Part shown: positions 1 through 5,382 of the stretch, piece after piece
Layout: every line of letters begins with the position of its first letter
Numbering within the stretch: the stretch's first letter is position 1
Source: Betaproteobacteria bacterium
GTDB taxonomy: Bacteria > Pseudomonadota > Gammaproteobacteria > Tethybacterales > Tethybacteraceae
DNA: 5,382 bases
Assembly: GCA_026710225.1 (NCBI GenBank)
Contig: JAPORI010000010.1
Span: 1-5,382, forward strand
Reading direction: 5' to 3'
Translations under genes and position numbers: made by a program
Notes under the pieces: model-generated
Seen by the model: only the letters and a program-made list of their open reading frames with translations
Told to the model about the DNA's origin: nothing
The model's database searches: none

Positions 1-1165
1 CACCATCACCGCGGACAAGGGCGCCCGGATGCCGGAATCCCAACTCGAGCAACTGCACCGCAACACGCGGGCAACCGACACCACCTGGCAGGACTGGGCG
101 GCAAAACGCGGCGGCGGCGACTTCAAATCCGATCTGGCGCTGCTGCGCAGCGCGGCCGGCAGCCGGGTTGCCGCAACGCGCGCCAAAGAGGTTGCCAACC
201 GCAATGCAGCGGTGGAACTGGTGCGGGCGGCAATCGTCGAGAATCCTTTCCTCTACCAGCAGGCGGTCACCGGCAACAATGTCGAGGTAACCATCGATTC
301 AGTATCGCTGGTCACCCCCGACTACCTGCGCGGCCTGATCGGTATCGAAAGCGAGCGCGAGATGCAGCGCAACCAGCGCGTAGCGCTGGCCGAGATTGCC
401 AAGGCACCGATTCAGATCGAACTGATCGACAAGCAGGGAAACCTGCACATGGTGCCGGTAAAGGTCGATGCCCGCGACTTCAATTTCGGGGTCAACTCCT
501 ATGCGCTGACCAAGGGAGAGCGCATTCCGCTGTTTGGCAAGCTGATGGGCTGGGACAGCGCCGATGCGCGCAACGACCAGTTGCTGACCCGGATGCTGGG
601 CCCACTCAATGCAGCCGGCTTCGGCGGCGAGGTTGCCGACGCCCTGACCTACCTGGAAGGCGGCCCGGCTGCCGAAAGCATCAGCGCCCAGGCAAGACAT
701 ACGCTGGCCGGAGTGCCCGGCGACGCCTTCGCCGACCGGCAGTTGCGCGCTGATGCGATCAGAACCCTGGCCGGTCAGATCAAGGAAATCTACAATTCCG
801 GCGCGCACCGCCGGGGCGGATCAGACCCCTACAAGATGGTGGCGCGGCTGGCGGTGCTCAGCAACCTGCTCGGCCACACCACCTGCTACAACTGCAAGTC
901 CGGCAAGGATCGAACCGGACAGCTCGACAGCGAAGCAAAGATGATCGCCCACCGGCTGGCAATCGGGGAAACGCCGCAGCCGGGTGAAGCAGTCGATCGG
1001 ATCCGCCGCACCAATTTCGCCCTCAAAAGCGGCAATCTGGAACTTCAGGAATACAACTCCGGCCTGGCCGGATACAAACTGGATGTGGCAGCCCTGGCCA
1101 ACCAGCTCAATTCACCGCTGGCGCAGGAAATGTTTGCCGGCGATTCAGATTCGGTTGCCGCCTGA
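1..1165 (+). CDS. SopB/IpgD-like inositol phosphate (phosphoinositide) phosphatase, probably 5'-partial
   Basis: Likely removes phosphate from inositol phosphates or phosphoinositides, as do the SopB/SigD (Salmonella) and IpgD (Shigella) type III effectors. Seen, numbering from ATG 29: the CX5R loop CKSGKDRTG with nucleophile C289 and R295 (bases 893-913), an upstream FNFGVN block (residues 151-156), and a downstream SGNLELQEYNSG block (334-345), in the order I recall for this family. The KSGKDRT form of the P-loop is the type shared with SidF and INPP4-type 4-phosphatases, unlike ordinary tyrosine phosphatases. About 89 residues follow the nucleophile, close to the roughly 100 in SopB, so the C-terminus looks complete. 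The start is uncertain: the frame is open to base 2 without a stop, and known relatives are near 540-560 residues against 378 here. That suggests a missing N-terminal secretion or partner-binding region. ATG 29 does have AAGGG at 16-20, so a short protein is possible. No signal peptide or membrane segment is seen. Substrate and secretion route are inferred only. Confidence 0.8.
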   Translation, partial: TITADKGARMPESQLEQLHRNTRATDTTWQDWAAKRGGGDFKSDLALLRSAAGSRVAATRAKEVANRNAAVELVRAAIVENPFLYQQAVTGNNVEVTIDSVSLVTPDYLRGLIGIESEREMQRNQRVALAEIAKAPIQIELIDKQGNLHMVPVKVDARDFNFGVNSYALTKGERIPLFGKLMGWDSADARNDQLLTRMLGPLNAAGFGGEVADALTYLEGGPAAESISAQARHTLAGVPGDAFADRQLRADAIRTLAGQIKEIYNSGAHRRGGSDPYKMVARLAVLSNLLGHTTCYNCKSGKDRTGQLDSEAKMIAHRLAIGETPQPGEAVDRIRRTNFALKSGNLELQEYNSGLAGYKLDVAALANQLNSPLAQEMFAGDSDSVAA

Positions 1166-1177
1166 CTGGCGCCCCGA

Positions 1178-1196
1178 GCCCGGCTTACCGCCCGGC
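1178..1196. terminator. Weak hairpin at the convergent gene junction; doubtful terminator
   Basis: Two copies of GCCCGGC (1178-1184 and 1190-1196) flank TTACC. Because this heptamer is nearly self-complementary, the copies can pair as six GC pairs with one central mismatch and a 5-base loop. The loop contains the dsbD stop codon (1185-1187, read on the minus strand), and the phosphatase stop is just 13 bases to the left. There is no T-run on either side, so this is not a classical intrinsic terminator. It could slow polymerase in both directions, or be chance in GC-rich DNA. Confidence 0.15.
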
Positions 1197-3074
1197 AACC
1201 CGCTGCTCGATCAACACCAGCGATTCGCCAAACTGACTGGCTGACTGGAAGCCGAGCACCCGTCCCCGCTCGCGGCCGGTCGCGTCGATGAAAATCATCG
1301 CCGGCGGACCGAATAGGCCGAAGCGATCAAGCAGATCGCGACCGGCAGCATCGATCTCGGTTACGTCAACCCGCAACAGTTGCATTTTCGCCAACTGCCG
1401 CGAGACCTGCGCATCAGTGAAGGTATGCGCCTCAAGTTCGCGACAGGCTGCACACCATTGGGCTGTGAACTCGACCATCGTTATCCGCCCTCCCGAGCTG
1501 CCGGAGCGAACATCGATTTCACCGGAACTGGCAACCGGCACGAACTCAAGTGCGACCGGCTGGGCAGATCCGAGTCGGGCCAGCGGGGAGAATTCGCTCG
1601 ATGCACCAGTAACCGCCCCAACCGCCATGATCATCGACCCGAATCCGAAGACAACCCCCACCAGCGCGGCAACCTTGCCTGCACCGGGAGAACTGCTCCG
1701 GCTCATGCGCGCCGAGCGCACCATGGTCACTGCCGCGGCCGCCGCCAGCAGCGCATAGCCGGCCATGCGCAACGGCGCGGCAACCAGCGCCGCCAGCAGC
1801 CAGATCGCAACTGCGAACATCATCAGCGCAAAAAGGGTGCGCACTGCCGCCGCCAGCGCCCCGGATCTGGGCAGCGCGCCGGCGGCACCGGCGGCGGCCG
1901 CCAGCGGCAACATGCCCATGCCCAGACCCAGCGCCGCCAGAGCGCTGCCGCCGAGCAAACTGTCGCCGCTTTGGGAAATGAACAACAGCGCCCCGACTAA
2001 CGGCGCGGCGACGCAGGGACTTACCACTATCGCCGAGGTCGCACCGAACGCTGCCGCACCCAGCCAGGTTCCCTGGGCGGAGCGCAGCCGACCAATCTTG
2101 CCGGCAGCCGCAGCCGGCAGCAGCTGCAAGTCGAACAATCCGAGCATCGCAGCACCGAGCAACGCAAAGAGTGCCGCCAGCAGCGCAACCACCGCCGGAT
2201 GTTGCAGGTAATAGGAAAGCAACTGGCCGCTGGTGGCAGCGACAATGCCCAGAGCCGCATAAACAATCGCCATCACCACAACATACACGGTGCACAACGC
2301 AAAGGCCCGGCCGGTGCCAGGCGGATTGCGGCCGCCGGTGACAATTGCCAACACGATCGGCACCATCGGCAGGACGCAGGGAGTAAACGACAGCAGCAGA
2401 CCAAACAGAAAGAAGGTTGCCAGCGCCACAGCCAGCGGCTGCTCGGCAAGAACCGCAAAGGCTCGACCCGAATCACCGATGCCGGCAGCCGACAACACTT
2501 GCGAAGAGCCCGATCGGGCAAAGTCGGGAATACTGTAATCACCAACTATCCGGCCTGCCCCGCCGCCAGCAGCAAAGGCAAGGGTAACCTTCTCCGGCGG
2601 GAAACAAACCCCGATGTCGGCACAGCCTTGCGAGATCATCAGCAACTGCAAATCATCTTCGTGCGCGGGCACCGGCAGCACAATCGCAAAATCGTTGCGG
2701 TAGGTTTCAACCGTCCCGAAGAACTCATCCTCGATTACCTGACCGGGCGGAAACTCGGCCCCCGGCAGAGTTACCCCTTGCCGATCAAGAAACTGAAAGT
2801 TTTTGCGGTAAAGATAGTAACCCGGTTCGATCGAAAAATCAATGCGCACCACATCCTCGGCAAGGTGGGCGGCAAAGACAAAAGCCTGGCGCGGATGAAG
2901 CAGTTCCGGCTGACTTGCATCAATCCTGATGCCCTGGGCAGCGGCGGGCATGGCCAGCAGAATAATTACCGCCAGCATCGACTGGCGCAACAATCGGGCA
3001 AGAGCGGCCGCCGCCTGTCGCGCCAAAAGAGCCGGCCATCTAATCGTAAATCTGGTCAAAGGCAAGCGATTCAT
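1185..3074 (-). CDS. dsbD: Thiol:disulfide interchange protein DsbD (protein-disulfide reductase)
   Basis: Inner-membrane protein that passes electrons from cytoplasmic thioredoxin to periplasmic partners such as DsbC and CcmG. All three domains are seen in its 629 residues. Alpha domain: about 48-180, with QGCADIGVC giving C151 and C157. Membrane beta domain: about 210-490, around eight hydrophobic segments, with TPCVLPM (C233) and SPCVAAPL (C354). Thioredoxin-like gamma domain: about 500-629, with QWCAAC (C541, C544) and FGPP (588-591) holding the probable cis-proline. The C233-C354 spacing (121) matches E. coli DsbD (122). The protein is about 64 residues longer than the E. coli one (565), mainly from a longer N-terminal leader, about 20 extra residues in the alpha-beta linker and about 10 before gamma. 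The signal peptide is near residues 25-47. ATG 3074 has GGTGGGGA at 3078-3085, rather close to the start. A later start, such as TTG at residue 17, would give a more ordinary leader. It is followed by the convergent phosphatase gene. Confidence 0.96.
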   Translation of the reverse strand: MNRLPLTRFTIRWPALLARQAAAALARLLRQSMLAVIILLAMPAAAQGIRIDASQPELLHPRQAFVFAAHLAEDVVRIDFSIEPGYYLYRKNFQFLDRQGVTLPGAEFPPGQVIEDEFFGTVETYRNDFAIVLPVPAHEDDLQLLMISQGCADIGVCFPPEKVTLAFAAGGGAGRIVGDYSIPDFARSGSSQVLSAAGIGDSGRAFAVLAEQPLAVALATFFLFGLLLSFTPCVLPMVPIVLAIVTGGRNPPGTGRAFALCTVYVVVMAIVYAALGIVAATSGQLLSYYLQHPAVVALLAALFALLGAAMLGLFDLQLLPAAAAGKIGRLRSAQGTWLGAAAFGATSAIVVSPCVAAPLVGALLFISQSGDSLLGGSALAALGLGMGMLPLAAAAGAAGALPRSGALAAAVRTLFALMMFAVAIWLLAALVAAPLRMAGYALLAAAAAVTMVRSARMSRSSSPGAGKVAALVGVVFGFGSMIMAVGAVTGASSEFSPLARLGSAQPVALEFVPVASSGEIDVRSGSSGGRITMVEFTAQWCAACRELEAHTFTDAQVSRQLAKMQLLRVDVTEIDAAGRDLLDRFGLFGPPAMIFIDATGRERGRVLGFQSASQFGESLVLIEQRVAGR

Positions 3075-3133
3075 TTATCCCCACCAACAACCAGCACAAC
3101 CGAAATTCTTCTGTCGTTCATCTTGTCGGCCAT
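3071..3133 (-). CDS. Possible 20-residue leader ORF overlapping the dsbD start
   Basis: An ATG at 3131-3133 opens a 20-codon frame (MADKMNDRRISVVLVVGGDK) ending in TGA at 3071-3073. This stop overlaps the dsbD ATG in the ATGA arrangement typical of translational coupling. The peptide has a charged first half and a short hydrophobic stretch (ISVVLVV). A second in-frame ATG lies at 3119-3121. The ribosome site is poor: only GGCGG about 8-12 bases upstream. The frame is also that of the preceding cadherin gene after its TAA, so it may be a relict or chance. If the -10 element proposed at 3132-3137 is real, the first ATG would lie before the transcript start. I recognise no family. Confidence 0.15.
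   Translation of the reverse strand: MADKMNDRRISVVLVVGGDK
3078..3085 (-). promoter_or_regulatory. Candidate ribosome binding site for dsbD
   Basis: On the minus strand, GGTGGGGA precedes ATG 3074. Its GGTGG part sits 6 bases from the start codon and the GGGGA part only 3, so it is a weak or oddly spaced site. It supports ATG 3074 only modestly; coupling to the overlapping small ORF or a downstream TTG start remain alternatives. Confidence 0.35.
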
Positions 3134-3160
3134 TCTAGCACCGCCAACCAGGCCGCCCAG
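3132..3160 (-). promoter_or_regulatory. Candidate extended -10 promoter for dsbD
   Basis: On the minus strand, TGC-TAGAAT (3140-3132) matches an extended -10 element: TG, one base, then a hexamer with five of six consensus bases. A poor -35 match, CTGGGC (3160-3155), lies 17 bases upstream. Transcription would begin near 3125, about 50 bases before the dsbD start. This would give dsbD its own promoter apart from the cadherin gene 98 bases upstream. Short motifs like this occur by chance, so support is modest. Confidence 0.25.
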
Positions 3161-3172
3161 ACGGCAAGACTG

Positions 3173-5382
3173 TTACTGGATTTTCAGTTTCAGGCCGTAG
3201 CTGCCCGAGCCAGCCGCCAGGTCCAACTGCAACTGGCGGGTTGCAAAGCCCAGTCCGTAAGAGACAGTGCTATCGGCATCGCTGGCAAATCCCCTGTCAG
3301 TTTTGATCTCGACCATGCCGCTGTTTTTGAACAACCGCACCGGTAGCCTGTACTTGGCGCTAGTGTGCACCACCTCGCGCAGCGACGACGAACCGTCTTC
3401 GTGATAATCTCTCTCGACCCGCGGCTTGACCGACAGCATCAGGCCGCGCTGATCCGCTCCGTAATCATAGTTGATGCTGCCGTCCAGACTGCTCTCGTTC
3501 ATGTCAGAGTCCTTGACCTGCCAGCGACCGGCAACTTCCGCACTGAGCGCCTGCGTCCACTCGACCCGCAATCCGGCCCGGGCATCAATTGCACTCGCCC
3601 TTACCGTGTCAGTGCTGTCGTAGCGCAAATCACCGCCGACGAAGTTGCGGATAATCAGGCCGCCGCTGGATCGGAACGAGCGGGCGACATCAAAATCCAG
3701 TTGCGTCCGCCAGCTCTCGGCGCTGCTTTCGGAAAGCAACTGGCGGCTGTCTTCTTCCAGAGAACTGCGCGTCCCCAAAGCCTTTACCCCCATCCCCAGT
3801 TCGTATCCCCACAATTCCCAACCGCCGCGCAAGCCGCCGGACACCGACAGGTGTTCACCCTGCCTTCTTTCTTCGGGCTGACCCTCGACAGAGCGGACAT
3901 AGTCGCCCTTGCCGTATCCTGCCGCCAGCCACACCATCAGGTTTCTGGTGGTCTGCCAACTTACATATGGATGCACGGAGCGCAGCTCACGCTCGATGCC
4001 TGCATTGCGGTCGCCGACCGTGAAACTGGCCGAGGAACTCGCCGCCGCCAGTCCCAGCCGCCGCCATTCCTGAGCGACATCGACTCCCAGCATCAACACA
4101 TCGACATCCCCATCATAGGGGACCGCAAAACCTTCGATTACCGGGTTGCCGTCATGTGAAGTCCGGCTGCCGGCACCCCAAAAACGCGGCTCCAGACCCC
4201 GCGCCCGGCGCAGCGACATGTCAAAGCCGCGCTGGTGGATAAAGTCGCGCAGACCCATGCGCTCGCCGCTGGTACTGGACACGTCAACATATCGCCAGTC
4301 GTTCCACTGGTCAACCGCTGAAGCCATCCGCTGTGGCCTGACCAGACCATCATCGTCGCCGGCAAGGCGCGTGTCCAGTGCTTGCGGCCCGGTCGCCATC
4401 ACATCCATGCGCGAACTGATCAAGTCCATGGCTGCAAGCGCAATCGCCTTGTCGGCAACCGCCAGCGAGAACTTCTCCTCGTGGGGAACCTCCGATAGCA
4501 GGATTACCACTTCCACTTCGATGCGATCTGTCGCACCGTTGCCATCGTCCACCTCAACAAAGAACACATAGGAGTCCTTGATCGCAGCACGCAGAATCAG
4601 CGGCGTGGCCAAATTGATCCGGCCGCTGCTTGTGGCAACTGCAAAGGTGGCCGCATCCGCCCCGCCGGCTATCCGGTAGGAAAGCGTATTATCCGCATCC
4701 GGATCACTTGCGGTGACCGTTCCAATCAGGGTTCCGACCGGGGTTATATCCAATCCCCTGTTTTCTGAAAGTTCGAAAACGACCTTGGCCTCAGCGAATT
4801 GCGGAGCCTGGTTGCCGGCCGTCTGGACGTACAAAACAAATTCCTGTTCGACTTCATTGGCACCATCGTTTGCGGTAACTGCCAGCGTATAGCGGCCGGT
4901 CGGCGCGCTGGGCAGCACCGTGAAAGTCCTGGTCGAGCCGACAAAAACCAGCCACGATCCCGTTCCCGGACTGCTGGCCGTGTAGGTCAACTGCGCGCCT
5001 TCCGGATCGACAGCCGGATTGACTACAAAGGTCGAATATACCCCGCTCACCACCCGCTGATCGGCAATTGCCGCAAACTGAGGGCGATCATTATACGAGT
5101 TCCCATTTATGGCAACGGTTACCTGTGTCGACACTATGCCACCCTTGCGGTCGTCGGCTTCAACAATGAACACGTATTCGGCCTTGCTTTCGTGGTCAAA
5201 CGTGGTGCGGGAACGCACTGATATGACACCACTGCGCTCAACAATAGTAAACAATGCCGCATCGTCGCCGCGTATCCGGTAAACAAGATCATCCCGCTCC
5301 AAATCGACGGCTTCCACAGTTCCAATTCCACCATTCGGCGATATCGGGAAGTTCTCGAGCAAAGCAAACCTGAGCGTCGAAG
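3173..5382 (-). CDS. Cadherin-repeat surface protein with C-terminal autotransporter-type beta-barrel, 5'-partial
   Basis: Probable adhesin: the repeats would be displayed outside the cell and anchored by an outer-membrane barrel. The frame runs open through the right edge, so the signal peptide and an unknown number of repeats are missing. Residues are numbered from the TTG at 5360-5362, which falls inside a repeat and is not a credible start. Seen: a cadherin repeat (before 1 to about 86; LENFP, GTVEAVD, VEADD); a divergent dystroglycan/Ig-like cadherin module (about 92-182; VDPEGAQLTYTASS, VTANDG); a further cadherin repeat (about 186-288; LSEN, GTVTASDPDADN, VEVDDGNG), with acidic residues suited to calcium binding; an alanine-rich, probably helical linker (about 296-345); then about 340 residues of alternating polar/hydrophobic strands with many Gly and aromatic residues, starting near RFWGAGSR. 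The last residues, YGLKLKIQ, lack the terminal Phe/Trp usual in barrels. No cysteine appears in the translated part from residue 1 on. Barrel assignment rests on strand pattern and domain order, not a search. Confidence 0.82.
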   Translation of the reverse strand, partial: STLRFALLENFPISPNGGIGTVEAVDLERDDLVYRIRGDDAALFTIVERSGVISVRSRTTFDHESKAEYVFIVEADDRKGGIVSTQVTVAINGNSYNDRPQFAAIADQRVVSGVYSTFVVNPAVDPEGAQLTYTASSPGTGSWLVFVGSTRTFTVLPSAPTGRYTLAVTANDGANEVEQEFVLYVQTAGNQAPQFAEAKVVFELSENRGLDITPVGTLIGTVTASDPDADNTLSYRIAGGADAATFAVATSSGRINLATPLILRAAIKDSYVFFVEVDDGNGATDRIEVEVVILLSEVPHEEKFSLAVADKAIALAAMDLISSRMDVMATGPQALDTRLAGDDDGLVRPQRMASAVDQWNDWRYVDVSSTSGERMGLRDFIHQRGFDMSLRRARGLEPRFWGAGSRTSHDGNPVIEGFAVPYDGDVDVLMLGVDVAQEWRRLGLAAASSSASFTVGDRNAGIERELRSVHPYVSWQTTRNLMVWLAAGYGKGDYVRSVEGQPEERRQGEHLSVSGGLRGGWELWGYELGMGVKALGTRSSLEEDSRQLLSESSAESWRTQLDFDVARSFRSSGGLIIRNFVGGDLRYDSTDTVRASAIDARAGLRVEWTQALSAEVAGRWQVKDSDMNESSLDGSINYDYGADQRGLMLSVKPRVERDYHEDGSSSLREVVHTSAKYRLPVRLFKNSGMVEIKTDRGFASDADSTVSYGLGFATRQLQLDLAAGSGSYGLKLKIQ

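Noticed and set aside
299..808. Minus-strand open frame (169 codons) inside the phosphatase gene
   Set aside because: It lies opposite the conserved FNFGVN block and surrounding phosphatase sequence; no independent evidence of coding.
884..925. Ordinary protein tyrosine or dual-specificity phosphatase
   Set aside because: The loop is CKSGKDRTG rather than HCxxGxxR(S/T), and the flanking FNFGVN and SGNLELQ blocks fit the SopB/IpgD group instead.
1380..2000. Plus-strand open frame (206 codons) opposite the dsbD membrane domain
   Set aside because: Composition is Arg/Gln/His-rich without domain structure, caused by Ala/Leu codons on the other strand.
1546..2295. Second minus-strand frame over dsbD, considered as a sign of a frameshift
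   Set aside because: The main dsbD frame is uninterrupted and retains every catalytic cysteine with normal spacing, so no frameshift is needed; this frame is a Gly/Arg/Cys-rich shadow.
1185..3074. CcdA or ScsB instead of DsbD
   Set aside because: CcdA lacks the periplasmic alpha and thioredoxin gamma domains, both present here. ScsB is a DsbD relative, but the QGCADxGxC alpha motif and CAAC gamma site are those of DsbD, and no other scs gene is visible.
2199..3200. Long plus-strand open frame (333 codons) opposite the 5' part of dsbD
   Set aside because: Its translation is low-complexity, rich in Gln, Arg, His and Lys with no recognisable domain, while the opposite strand encodes a clear DsbD with signal peptide and catalytic cysteines. 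It is a GC-rich antisense shadow.
3365..4159. Plus-strand open frame (264 codons) opposite the barrel region
   Set aside because: No recognisable motif or credible ribosome site; the minus-strand reading gives a coherent barrel with alternating strands.
1..5382. tRNA, rRNA, CRISPR array, insertion sequence or riboswitch
   Set aside because: Nearly all bases are in three coding frames; the only gaps are 19 and 98 bases, too short for and lacking the features of such elements.

Overview
The window looks like GC-rich DNA (roughly 60% by eye, not computed) from a Gram-negative bacterium, most likely a proteobacterium. It holds a six-cysteine DsbD thiol:disulfide interchange protein, which needs an inner membrane and periplasm. 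It also holds the C-terminal half of a surface protein ending in an autotransporter-type outer-membrane barrel. The genus cannot be fixed from this sequence. No mobile element, tRNA, rRNA or CRISPR array is visible, and coding density is very high.

Layout, left to right. (1) Bases 1-1165, plus strand: the C-terminal part, or possibly all, of a protein carrying the CKSGKDRTG active-site loop of the SopB/SigD/IpgD inositol-phosphate phosphatases, which are classic type III effectors. The reading frame is open at the left edge. (2) A 19-base convergent junction (1166-1184) with no clear intrinsic terminator. (3) Bases 1185-3074, minus strand: dsbD, complete, with alpha, beta and gamma domains and all six catalytic cysteines. 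(4) A 98-base spacer (3075-3172) containing a possible extended -10 promoter and a 20-codon ORF whose stop overlaps the dsbD start as ATGA. (5) Bases 3173-5382, minus strand: the C-terminal part of a cadherin-repeat protein with a C-terminal beta-barrel, open at the right edge.

How they may work together: DsbD carries electrons from cytoplasmic thioredoxin to periplasmic thiol proteins and is a housekeeping or envelope function. The cadherin/barrel protein is a likely adhesin, and the phosphatase is of a family known for acting on host phosphoinositides. An adhesin and an effector-like lipid phosphatase within 2 kb of each other suggest a host- or eukaryote-associated lifestyle, but this is inference. 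The genes are not one operon: the phosphatase converges on dsbD, and the cadherin gene lies upstream of dsbD on the same strand. The most interesting object is the phosphatase. Nothing else here clearly amounts to a new multi-gene system.
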